Assembly (NCBI RefSeq): GCF_047272945.1
Contig: NZ_JBKOPS010000008.1
Location: forward strand, 1-64,000
DNA length: 64,000 nucleotides
Direction of reading: 5' to 3'
Origin: Rubrolithibacter danxiaensis
Lineage (GTDB): Bacteria > Bacteroidota > Bacteroidia > Sphingobacteriales > Sphingobacteriaceae
In this document: positions 16,248 to 23,759 of the stretch, piece after piece
Position numbering within the stretch: position 1 is the first letter of the stretch
How the letters are laid out: each line of letters starts with the position of its first letter
Made by a program: the position numbers and the translations under genes
Notes under the pieces: model-generated
Told to the model about the DNA's origin: nothing
Databases searched by the model: none
The model's input: the letters and a program-made list of their open reading frames with translations, nothing else

Positions 16248-16958
16248 TTAAAACTTCAATTTCCCAACGCTCTTCATATTTCTTCTGATAAGATAGGCCT
16301 TTCTTGAAACAAAAGGGCTTGGTTTTACCGGCGACCATCGTAACGGACTTGGCAGAATGGCTATCAAAAGAGACGCCTGCCTTTTAGTTAATGCCGATGA
16401 ACTTTTATGATAATAAAAACGGCTTGCGGCTTCTGCACCGTAAATTCCGTCGCCCATTTCAGCTACGTTTAAATAGACTTCCAGAATTCGTTCTTTACTC
16501 CAGAAAATTTCTATTAAAGCAGTAAAGTAAGCTTCGAAACCTTTTCTCAACCAGGAGCGGCCTGGCCACAGAAACACATTTTTTGCCACCTGCTGGCTTA
16601 TGGTGCTGCCGCCTCGTTTTCGGGTACCTTGTTTATTTTTTTTGTAGGCTGTTTTAATTGCTTTTAAATCGAAACCCCAGTGGTGTAAAAAATTAGCATC
16701 TTCACCGGCTACTGCCGCTAATTTCAAATTAGAGGATAGCTCATCAAAATCCTTCCATTCCTTTTCCAGTTTCCAATCTTTTCCGGCAAACTTCCTTTCA
16801 AAGCCTCGTTCAATCATGAGCCAGGTAACAGGCGGATTAACGAATCTGTAAACAAACACCCAAAAAACAGTAAAAGCTAAAAATCCATAAATAACTTTTA
16901 ATATAGTCCTTACTATTCCGCTTCGTTTTTTCTTTTTGGAAGGCTTCTTTTTAAGCAT
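16248..16958 (-). CDS. mtgA: Monofunctional peptidoglycan glycosyltransferase
   Basis: GT51 enzyme that polymerises lipid II into glycan strands at the outer face of the inner membrane. ATG at 16958 is chosen over the TTG at 16964. A basic N-terminus (KKKPSKKKKR) and one transmembrane segment (about 18-40) precede the catalytic domain. The GT51 motif with catalytic Glu is seen as EDANFLHHWGFD, followed by RGGSTISQQVAKNVFLWPGRSWLRKGFEAYFT and the KERILEVYLNVAEMGDGIYG segment. There is no transpeptidase domain, and about 236 residues is the usual MtgA length. Confidence 0.93.
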   Translation of the reverse strand: MLKKKPSKKKKRSGIVRTILKVIYGFLAFTVFWVFVYRFVNPPVTWLMIERGFERKFAGKDWKLEKEWKDFDELSSNLKLAAVAGEDANFLHHWGFDLKAIKTAYKKNKQGTRKRGGSTISQQVAKNVFLWPGRSWLRKGFEAYFTALIEIFWSKERILEVYLNVAEMGDGIYGAEAASRFYYHKSSSALTKRQASLLIAILPSPLRWSPVKPSPFVSRKAYLIRRNMKSVGKLKF

Positions 16959-16972
16959 CGACAAAAATAAAA

Positions 16973-16994
16973 AAGGCGCCCAAACGAGCGCCTT
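16973..16994. terminator. Terminator between rplI and mtgA
   Basis: AAGGCGC (16973-16979) and GCGCCTT (16988-16994) form a perfect 7-bp GC-rich stem with T-rich sequence on both sides in both orientations. It ends the rpsF-rpsR-rplI transcript 22 bases after the rplI stop and separates it from mtgA on the same strand. Confidence 0.75.
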
Positions 16995-17015
16995 CTTTTT
17001 ATTTATATTTTACGT

Positions 17016-17459
17016 TTATTCAGCTACCACTTCAAACGGAACCTGAACTTTTACCTCTTTATGTAAGTTCAAATTTGCAACATATTCGCCAACAAATTTA
17101 GGTTCAGTTTCAAAAGTAATACGACGACGATCTACCTCAAAGCCTTGTTTCTTTAAAGCGTCTGCAACCTGAATTGTGTTTACAGAACCAAAGATCTTTC
17201 CGCTTTCACCTGCTTTTGCTCCTATTGTAAGTTTAACACCTTCAAGTCGGGTAGCAATTGCTTCAGCGTCTTTCTTAATTTTCTCTTGTTTAAACTGAGC
17301 TTGTTTAAGATTTTCAGCCAATACCTTTCTTGCAGACTCGGTTGCTAAAGTTGCAAATCCTTTAGGGATAAGGTAATTACGACCGTATCCGGGCTTTACA
17401 TTTACGATATCGTCTTTTTCGCCAAGATTCTTAATGTCTTGTTTTAAAATAATTTCCAT
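17016..17459 (-). CDS. rplI: 50S ribosomal protein L9
   Basis: A 147-residue protein with the L9 N-terminal signature: MEIILKQDIKNLGEKDDIVNVKPGYGRNYLIPKG, where GYGRNYL is the rRNA-binding part. The long connecting helix (residues about 40-75, KVLAENLKQAQFKQEKIKKDAE) and the C-terminal domain (GKIFGSVNTIQVADALKKQG) follow. Length is normal. It is the third gene of the rpsF-rpsR-rplI operon, 12 bases after rpsR, and is followed by a terminator. Confidence 0.97.
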   Translation of the reverse strand: MEIILKQDIKNLGEKDDIVNVKPGYGRNYLIPKGFATLATESARKVLAENLKQAQFKQEKIKKDAEAIATRLEGVKLTIGAKAGESGKIFGSVNTIQVADALKKQGFEVDRRRITFETEPKFVGEYVANLNLHKEVKVQVPFEVVAE

Positions 17460-17471
17460 AACGCTTACCTC

Positions 17472-17735
17472 CTATTTTAATGAATCTGCTACGTAAGGTA
17501 ATAAACCGATGTGGCGGGCACGTTTAACAGCCTGAGCTACTTTACGCTGAAACTTTAATGAAGTACCAGTTAAACGGCGTGGTAATACTTTACCCTGATC
17601 GTTGATAAACTTCAACAAAAAGTTAGCATCTTTATAATCGATGTATTTGATACCGTTCTTTTTGAAACGGCAATATTTTTTACGGTTATCCTCCACCTTT
17701 GGAGCAGTAACGTATTGAATCTGATCTTTTGCCAT
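17472..17735 (-). CDS. rpsR: 30S ribosomal protein S18
   Basis: An 87-residue basic protein with the S18 core: KKYCRFKKNGIKYIDYKD, LLKFINDQGKVLPRRLTGTSLKFQRKVAQAVKRARHIGLLPY. S18 pairs with S6 on the 30S platform. The start codon overlaps the rpsF stop by one base (TAATG), so synthesis of the two partners is translationally coupled. Only one cysteine (in KKYCRF) is present and no zinc-finger set, as in non-zinc S18. Confidence 0.97.
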   Translation of the reverse strand: MAKDQIQYVTAPKVEDNRKKYCRFKKNGIKYIDYKDANFLLKFINDQGKVLPRRLTGTSLKFQRKVAQAVKRARHIGLLPYVADSLK

Positions 17736-18100
17736 TATCCAGCTACCTCCTCAGTTTGTTGTTTTTTCTGGTTGAAAGCACCGCTGCGTTTTTTCTCGTT
17801 GTAAGCAACTGCATGCTTGTCAAGAGATACAGTTAAGAAACGCATTACACGCTCATCACGTCTGTATTCAACCTCCAGTTTGTTAATTAATTCACCCGGA
17901 GCCTTAAATTCAGTTAGGTGATAGTATCCTGTAGTTTTCTTCTCAATAGGATACGCTAATTTCTTCAAACCCCAATTATCCTCCTGGATAATCTCGGCTC
18001 CGTTATCACGAATAATTTTTGTGAATTTGGCAATAACCTCTTTCGCAGCTTCGTCTGATAACAACGGGGTAAGAATGATTGTAGTTTCGTACTGTTGCAT
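17735..18100 (-). CDS. rpsF: 30S ribosomal protein S6
   Basis: A 121-residue protein. The S6 fold is visible as MQQYETTIILTPLLSDEAAKEVIAKF, the DNWGLKKLAYPIEKKTTGYYHLTEF strand pair and the YRRDERVMRFLTV end strand, followed by a basic Gln-rich tail (about 100-121). First gene of the rpsF-rpsR-rplI operon, with a clear Bacteroidota promoter about 33 bases upstream and a short leader of about 26 nt that can form a small CCCAAA/TTTGGG hairpin. Confidence 0.97.
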   Translation of the reverse strand: MQQYETTIILTPLLSDEAAKEVIAKFTKIIRDNGAEIIQEDNWGLKKLAYPIEKKTTGYYHLTEFKAPGELINKLEVEYRRDERVMRFLTVSLDKHAVAYNEKKRSGAFNQKKQQTEEVAG

Positions 18101-18132
18101 TGTTATTTCTTTTATCCCAAATTTTGGGACTG

Positions 18133-18163
18133 CAAAGATAGGTGAAATACTTTAATTGTCAAA
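18133..18163 (-). promoter_or_regulatory. Promoter of the rpsF operon
   Basis: On the minus strand TTTG (18163-18160), 19 bases, then TATCTTTG (18140-18133) match the Bacteroidota -33/-7 consensus exactly. Transcription should start near 18126, giving a leader of about 26 nt. Confidence 0.75.
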
Positions 18164-18242
18164 TGGTTGATGAATGAAAGTTGCGAGTTGAATGTTATAA
18201 GTTATAGATATTATTAGAAAACGTGCATCCAATTTTCAAAAA

Positions 18243-18315
18243 CCTGATAGTCCCGCTTTACGCTCATACTGCTCAGGCCTTAAGCACAAGGCAGGTATCC
18301 GCTGCAATCGGGTTT
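18243..18315. repeat. GC-rich interspersed-repeat-like element
   Basis: A GC-rich patch in an AT-rich gap, bounded by CCCG (18252-18255) and CGGG (18309-18312), with an internal hairpin GCCTT-AAGCAC-AAGGC (about 18277-18292). Composition and layout resemble the short dispersed repeats seen between genes in Sphingobacteriaceae; this resemblance is from memory. No second copy is visible in the window. The remainder of the 281-bp gap holds only the rpsF promoter. Confidence 0.35.
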
Positions 18316-18381
18316 ATTTATGAAAGTCTATGCAGAGAAAAATGAAGCCAGGAAATAACTTGCGTTTTAAATTGAAGCTTT

Positions 18382-18969
18382 TTAATTTCTTTCCTTAAAA
18401 ACTTCATCCAAAATTAATACGAAGCCGGGCAATACAGGCGTAGTTACCTGATCTCCTATTGTGAGCAAACGTGAGGGTATAAATTTACCTTCCGCATTAA
18501 GTGTATACTTCATAAAAGTTTTTTCTTCAGGATGAATAATCCAGTATTCCTTAACCAACGCTTCCTCGTAAGCCTCATATTTATTTTTAAGTTCCTTTTT
18601 ATTATTTCCACGGGAAAGAATTTCAACTACAATATCCGGAGCGCCTAAGCAGCCACGTTCATCTATTTTTTCCGGATCGCATATTACACAGATATCAGGT
18701 TGAACTACCGTGCAAATTTCCTTATCGTTCTCTGATTTTCGGGGTAAACGAACATCAAAAGGAGCTGAAAAGACTTCGCACCGTTTTCCATTTAGGTAAT
18801 TAAATATCTTGTTTACCAAGTATACGGAAATACGTTGGTGATAAGACCCGGGGGCCGGGCTCATTTTAAATATTTTACCTTTTATAAGCTCAATCCGCTC
18901 ATCAAAATGCCATTTTAAATAATCGGCATACGAATACGTTTTGTTTATGTCCAGATCAGATAATTGCAT
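18382..18969 (-). CDS. Uma2-family (DUF820) putative endonuclease
   Basis: A 195-residue protein of the Uma2/DUF820 family, which has a PD-(D/E)XK nuclease-like fold. Typical parts are YADYLKWHFDERIELIKGKIFKMSPAPGSYHQRIS (residues about 14-48), FDVRLP, VQPDICVICDPEKID (catalytic Asp region, about 89-103), GAPDIVVEILSRGNNKKELKNKYEAYEEALVKEYWIIHPEEKTF with the Glu and Lys of the core, and LPGFVLILDEVF at the end. It is a lone gene; these proteins are common in multiple copies and their substrate is unknown. Confidence 0.85.
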   Translation of the reverse strand: MQLSDLDINKTYSYADYLKWHFDERIELIKGKIFKMSPAPGSYHQRISVYLVNKIFNYLNGKRCEVFSAPFDVRLPRKSENDKEICTVVQPDICVICDPEKIDERGCLGAPDIVVEILSRGNNKKELKNKYEAYEEALVKEYWIIHPEEKTFMKYTLNAEGKFIPSRLLTIGDQVTTPVLPGFVLILDEVFKERN

Positions 18970-19065
18970 TTTAAGTCTTTTCTCAAAAATAGTTATTTAT
19001 GCTGATTTAATATAAACTCCAATCTCCGTTATCAAATCTCATATCTTCTTTTTATTTTTAACCCC

Positions 19066-20871
19066 GTGGATAATTTCATTGTTTCAGCAAGAAAGTACAG
19101 ACCAGTTACGTTTGAAAGTGTTGTAGGGCAGCGTCATATTACAGGAACGCTGAAAAATGCAATAAAAAACAATCAGCTTGCACAGGCATTTTTATTCTGC
19201 GGGCCGCGTGGCGTTGGTAAAACTACCTGTGCCCGGATTCTGGCAAAAACCATTAACTGCCAAAATCTCACACCAGAAATTGAAGCCTGCGGAACTTGCG
19301 ATTCATGCCGTTCTTTTCAAAACGGCAATTCATTTAACTTTCATGAATTAGATGCCGCATCCAACAATTCTGTTGATGATATCCGCAGTTTAATTGAACA
19401 GGTTCGCATTCCTCCTCAAACAGGAAAATATAAAGTATATATTATTGATGAGGTGCACATGCTTTCGCAGGCGGCTTTCAACGCTTTCTTAAAGACACTG
19501 GAAGAACCGCCTTCGTATGCCATCTTCATTCTTGCAACAACCGAAAAGCATAAAATACTACCCACTATTCTTTCCCGCTGCCAGATATTTGATTTCAATC
19601 GTATTCGTGTAGAGGATATGGCAGGTCATCTGGCATCTATTGCTAACAAAGAAAACGTTGCGTATGACAATGACGGTTTACACTTGATAGCTCAAAAAGC
19701 GGATGGTGGACTACGTGATGCCTTGTCGATGTTTGATCAGATTGTCAGCTTTTCGAACCGTAATGTAACTTATAAAGCCGTAATTGACAATCTTAACATT
19801 CTGGATTATGACTATTATTTTCGGATTACAGATGCTTTATTGCAGGAGAATACTTCTGAGGCCTTAGTTATTTTTGATGATATCCTTGCAAATGGCTTTG
19901 ACGGAAACCATTTTATTACCGGTTTAGCTTCTCATTTGCGTAATTTATTGGTTGGTAAAGATTCTGCTACTTTAAAATTACTTGAGGTAAGCGAAGGAAT
20001 AAGAGAAAAGTACTTACAGCAGGCCCAGACTTCGTCGGTATCCTTTTTATTGTCCGCTTTAAATATCGCAAATCAGTGCGATTTAAATTACAAGAACAGC
20101 AAAAACCAGCGATTACAGGTAGAGCTGGCTCTGATGAAAATGTGCCATATTGCTTCCGCATTTAACTTATCCGATTCTGCATTGGCAAACGGAGAAGTAA
20201 AAAAAAAAGCTGATACAGTAATTCCTTCTATAAAGACAGCAGAAAAACAACCCGTACCGTCTGCAAAAAAACCGGAAACACCGGAGCCCGTAGCTCGGGA
20301 AAAAGTTACAGAATATATTAAAGAACCGATTGTTATTCCCGCACTTTCAGAACCGGCTGTGAAATCTGTCGAGAAACCAAAAGTTCAGCTAAAGACCGGG
20401 TTAAACAGTTCTTCATCACTTATTCCTAACCTGAACGATCTGGAAAAACCGAAGGAGAATCGGGAAGAAGATAAACCGGATTTTATTAAAGGTGAAAGCA
20501 AGGAGCCGTTTACACCCGAAGAATTTATAAAAACCTGGAACGATTTTGCTGCAAAAGCTAAACAAGCCGGAAAACTCAACTTGTTTACACTTATGACTTC
20601 TAATCCCCCACGAATTTTGGAAGACTTTCAGATAGGTGTTGCGATAGAAAATAAAATACAGGAAAACCTGCTTAGTATTGAAAAGATTGATCTTTTAAAC
20701 TACATACGGGTGGAGTTAAAAAACTTTTCCATTGATCTTGTCCCCACACAGGCCGAACAAACAGCAAAAAAACTACTATACACCTCAACCGAGAAATACC
20801 AGCATATGGTTGAAAAAAACCCCAAACTGGAAGAGTTCAGACGAAAGTTTAACCTGGAACTGGAAATGTAG
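19066..20871 (+). CDS. dnaX: DNA polymerase III subunit gamma/tau
   Basis: The 601-residue clamp-loader ATPase starts with GTG at 19066, giving the conserved MDNFIVSARKYRPVTFESVVGQ. Walker A is GPRGVGKTT (residues 46-54). The zinc module CQNLTPEIEACGTCDSC follows, then the Walker B DEVHML, the LEEPPSYAIFILATTE sensor 1 region and SRCQIFDFNRI. Residues about 370-480 are a Lys/Pro-rich linker and the C-terminal part is tau-like and divergent. An A-run (eight As near 20200) in the linker could allow programmed slippage making a shorter gamma form, as in some other bacteria; this is inference. Confidence 0.95.
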   Translation: MDNFIVSARKYRPVTFESVVGQRHITGTLKNAIKNNQLAQAFLFCGPRGVGKTTCARILAKTINCQNLTPEIEACGTCDSCRSFQNGNSFNFHELDAASNNSVDDIRSLIEQVRIPPQTGKYKVYIIDEVHMLSQAAFNAFLKTLEEPPSYAIFILATTEKHKILPTILSRCQIFDFNRIRVEDMAGHLASIANKENVAYDNDGLHLIAQKADGGLRDALSMFDQIVSFSNRNVTYKAVIDNLNILDYDYYFRITDALLQENTSEALVIFDDILANGFDGNHFITGLASHLRNLLVGKDSATLKLLEVSEGIREKYLQQAQTSSVSFLLSALNIANQCDLNYKNSKNQRLQVELALMKMCHIASAFNLSDSALANGEVKKKADTVIPSIKTAEKQPVPSAKKPETPEPVAREKVTEYIKEPIVIPALSEPAVKSVEKPKVQLKTGLNSSSSLIPNLNDLEKPKENREEDKPDFIKGESKEPFTPEEFIKTWNDFAAKAKQAGKLNLFTLMTSNPPRILEDFQIGVAIENKIQENLLSIEKIDLLNYIRVELKNFSIDLVPTQAEQTAKKLLYTSTEKYQHMVEKNPKLEEFRRKFNLELEM

Positions 20872-20909
20872 ACCGTAAACTGAATTGTAAAAAGTAGCTT
20901 ATTCAGCTT

Positions 20910-21344
20910 CTATTTCATTGGCTGGTCAGCGTCATTTTTCGGATACCCTTCTTCGTCCAGGTCGTCCCGCTCGTCTTCAGGAGTTTGAGCTAAACTTTCA
21001 TCAATTGGGTCAACCTCTACAATTGAGCCATCGTCAATATGCATTCCTAAATCGTCCAGATCGGTTTCTAACGATGCATCTTTACTGTATTCATCCAATG
21101 CTGCAGCGTTTGCCTCGTCGTATGTAGAATTATAATCTTCTCCGTTTTTTGCCGCGGTATCATACGGATCTGGATGAAAATAATCACCGTCCTTGCTCTC
21201 TACATCCAATTCATAACTATTTTCCTCTTCATTAAAAGAAAGGTCATCTTTATCTATTTCCGCACCAAGCTCATCTTTCAGTACTTTATCTCTGTCCAGA
21301 TTTTCGTCATTAAATCCGGGATAGAACTTATTTTTTGGATCCAT
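20910..21344 (-). CDS. Acidic conserved hypothetical protein
   Basis: A 144-residue, very acidic protein from the ATG at 21344; the frame can be extended to a TTG at 21353 but the ATG gives a normal start, MDPKNKFYPGFNDENL. About a third of the residues are Asp or Glu, and no folded domain is obvious, so it may be largely disordered. It converges with dnaX and is divergent from icd. Function unknown. Confidence 0.6.
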   Translation of the reverse strand: MDPKNKFYPGFNDENLDRDKVLKDELGAEIDKDDLSFNEEENSYELDVESKDGDYFHPDPYDTAAKNGEDYNSTYDEANAAALDEYSKDASLETDLDDLGMHIDDGSIVEVDPIDESLAQTPEDERDDLDEEGYPKNDADQPMK

Positions 21345-21442
21345 AAAACTCAATTTTCTTCTTATAAAAGATAAATAGACTGATAAATGTTTTCAAAAGC
21401 TTTTCATATTTCTTTAAACATAATTGGTCGTTACAAAATTTA

Positions 21443-21459
21443 TATCTTTGGCGCCAAAG
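21443..21459 (+). promoter_or_regulatory. icd promoter with a perfect palindrome
   Basis: TATCTTTG (21443-21450) is a consensus -7 box. CTTTGGCGCCAAAG (21446-21459) is a perfect 14-bp palindrome overlapping the -7 box and the expected transcription start, a position suited to a repressor operator. The upstream TTG (21424-21426) is 16 bases away, shorter than usual. Confidence 0.5.
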
Positions 21460-21483
21460 GTAATTAAATAATAAAAACCACAT

Positions 21484-22719
21484 ATGTCAGTACAAAAAAT
21501 CAAAGTAGCCAATCCGGTAGTAGAGCTGGATGGTGACGAAATGACCCGTATCATCTGGAAGTTTATTAAGGATAAATTGATAATTCCATACCTGGATTTG
21601 GATATTAAATATTTTGACTTGGGTATTGAGTATAGAGATGAAACCAACGATCAGGTTACTATAGATGCGGCAAACGCTATTAAACAATACGGTGTAGGTA
21701 TTAAATGCGCCACTATTACTCCCGATGAGGCACGTGTAGAAGAATTTAAGCTGAAACAAATGTGGAAATCGCCAAACGGAACTATCCGGAATATTCTGGA
21801 CGGCACTGTTTTCCGCGAACCGATTGTAATGAGCAATGTTCCCCGCCTGGTTCCAAACTGGACTGCGCCGATCTGTATTGGCCGTCATGCATTTGGCGAT
21901 CAGTATCGGGCAACAGATTTTGTAACTAAAGGAAAAGGTAAACTGACTATTACTTTTACCCCCGAAGATGGAGGTGAAACACAATCATACGAAGTATATA
22001 ATTTCAAAGGCGATGGAGTTGCTCTTGCAATGTACAATACAGATGAATCTATCCGGGGCTTTGCTCATGCTTGTTTTAACCAGGCTTTGATGAAAAAGTG
22101 GCCTTTATATTTATCTACAAAAAACACGATCCTCAAAAAATACGATGGCCGTTTTAAAGACATTTTCCAGGAAATTTACGAACAGGAATATAAAGCCGAG
22201 TTCGAAAAGAACGGTTTAACTTATGAGCACCGTTTAATTGATGATATGGTTGCTTCAGCTTTAAAATGGAATGGAAATTTTGTTTGGGCATGTAAAAACT
22301 ACGACGGAGATGTTCAATCGGATACAGTTGCACAAGGTTTCGGATCTTTAGGGTTGATGACTTCAACACTGGTTACTCCTGATGGAAAAACAATGGAGGC
22401 TGAAGCGGCTCACGGTACTGTAACCCGTCACTACCGCGAACATCAGAAAGGAAATCCAACTTCAACAAATCCTATTGCATCTATTTTTGCCTGGACAAGA
22501 GGCTTGGAATTCCGTGGAAAATTAGACAACAACCAGGAACTGATCAATTTCTGCCATACACTTGAACAAGTTTGTATTGAAGTGGTTGAAAGCGGAAAAA
22601 TGACTAAAGACCTTGCCATTTCTATAAAACCAAAAGTAGAGCACGGTACAGACTATTTGTATACAGAAGAATTTCTGGATGCCATTGATCAGGCACTACA
22701 AGCAAAACTTGCTAAATAA
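21484..22719 (+). CDS. icd: NADP-dependent isocitrate dehydrogenase, type II
   Basis: Cytosolic TCA-cycle enzyme converting isocitrate to 2-oxoglutarate with NADPH production. The 411-residue length and sequence match the eukaryote-like type II family: VVELDGDEMTRIIW, then KSPNGTIRNILDGTVFREPI with the substrate-binding Ser and Arg, IGRHAFGDQYRATDF, LIDDMVASALKWNGNFVWACKNYDGDVQSD with metal-binding Asp residues, and EAAHGTVTRHYREHQKGNPTSTNPIASIFAW with the NADP-binding region. Single gene with its own promoter and terminator. Confidence 0.96.
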   Translation: MSVQKIKVANPVVELDGDEMTRIIWKFIKDKLIIPYLDLDIKYFDLGIEYRDETNDQVTIDAANAIKQYGVGIKCATITPDEARVEEFKLKQMWKSPNGTIRNILDGTVFREPIVMSNVPRLVPNWTAPICIGRHAFGDQYRATDFVTKGKGKLTITFTPEDGGETQSYEVYNFKGDGVALAMYNTDESIRGFAHACFNQALMKKWPLYLSTKNTILKKYDGRFKDIFQEIYEQEYKAEFEKNGLTYEHRLIDDMVASALKWNGNFVWACKNYDGDVQSDTVAQGFGSLGLMTSTLVTPDGKTMEAEAAHGTVTRHYREHQKGNPTSTNPIASIFAWTRGLEFRGKLDNNQELINFCHTLEQVCIEVVESGKMTKDLAISIKPKVEHGTDYLYTEEFLDAIDQALQAKLAK

Positions 22720-22725
22720 TTAAAT

Positions 22726-22752
22726 AAAAAACCTGCCCCAAGCAGGTTTTTT
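22726..22752 (+). terminator. Terminator of icd
   Basis: AAAAACCTGC (22726-22735) and GCAGGTTTTT (22742-22751) form a perfect 10-bp stem with a 6-nt loop and a run of T, starting 6 bases after the icd stop. Confidence 0.85.
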
Positions 22753-22802
22753 TATTTATAAAAGCCCGGAAACATTTTGAGCTTATTCTGATTTAATTAT
22801 TT

Positions 22803-23639
22803 ATGAATTCTTCTTCAAAAGTTTGGCTTATAACCGGTGTATCCGGCGGACTGGGAAGGGCTCTTGCTAAAGAAGCAGCAGAAGCAGGAGATATTGTAAT
22901 AGGAACTCTTCGGAAACCTGACCAGGCAGAACAATTTGAAAACCTCGTTCCAGGCAAAACATTCGCCATTCAATTGGATGTTAACCATCACAACCAAATT
23001 CCTGATACCATAGAAACAATAACTGCAAAATTTGGTCGAATTGATATTCTGGTAAATAATGCAGGCTACGGCTTATTTGGGGCTATTGAGGAAGTAAGTA
23101 TGGAAGAAGCCAGGAAGCAAATGGAAACAAATTTCTTTAGTGCACTGGCATTAACGCAAGCTGCTCTTCCTGTAATGCGGCAACAAAAAGGCGGGCATAT
23201 CGTACAAATTTCATCAATGGCCGGAATAAAATCCAATCCAGGCATGGGTTTATACAATGCAAGCAAATTTGCCATGGAAGGATTTAGCGAAGCTCTTTTT
23301 TATGAAGGAGCTCCTCTCAATATAAAAGTAACAATAGTGGAGCCGGGGCCTTTCTTTACCGACTGGGCAGGAACTTCTTCTGCGAGGGCAGAAAAAGTTA
23401 TAGAAGATTATGCCGATACTGCAGGAACAAGAATAGAAACTGTACAAGGTTATAGCGGCAATCAACCCGGCGACCCGGCAAAAGCAGCAAAAGTGATCAT
23501 TGCTGCTGTTAACAGCGAAAATCCGCCTTTGCGATTGCCTTTGGGAAAAACTGCCCTGGGCGCTGTTAAAGAAAAGCTTAACATGGTTGAACAGGATTGC
23601 AAACAATGGGAAGAGCAATCCCTAAACACTGATTTTTAA
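22803..23639 (+). CDS. SDR-family oxidoreductase
   Basis: A 278-residue classical short-chain dehydrogenase/reductase. The cofactor site is TGVSGGLGRAL (about residues 11-21), NNAG lies near residue 87, and the catalytic residues are Ser in QISSMAG and YNASKFAMEGF. The C-terminal part (ETVQGYSGNQPGDPAKAAKVI) matches the subgroup often annotated as oxidoreductases of unknown substrate. A lone gene; the substrate cannot be predicted. Confidence 0.88.
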   Translation: MNSSSKVWLITGVSGGLGRALAKEAAEAGDIVIGTLRKPDQAEQFENLVPGKTFAIQLDVNHHNQIPDTIETITAKFGRIDILVNNAGYGLFGAIEEVSMEEARKQMETNFFSALALTQAALPVMRQQKGGHIVQISSMAGIKSNPGMGLYNASKFAMEGFSEALFYEGAPLNIKVTIVEPGPFFTDWAGTSSARAEKVIEDYADTAGTRIETVQGYSGNQPGDPAKAAKVIIAAVNSENPPLRLPLGKTALGAVKEKLNMVEQDCKQWEEQSLNTDF

Positions 23640-23700
23640 ATACAGAATTGCAAAAATTCCGCGTCAATATTGAGTAATATTAAAAGTATCATTCTGTATA

Positions 23701-23716
23701 AAAGCTCAATTTTGAA
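23701..23716 (+). promoter_or_regulatory. Sequence shared with the susC promoter
   Basis: AAAGCTCAAT (23701-23710) followed by TTTTGA (to 23715) recurs upstream of the SusC gene as AAAGCTCAAT (25853-25862) and TTTTGA (25865-25870). Both lie about 45-70 bases before their start codons. It may be a binding site common to the regulator gene and its target operon. Confidence 0.35.
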
Positions 23717-23759
23717 TAAATTCGAACCCTTTCAGTAAAATTGTTTTTTGTAAGCGTTC

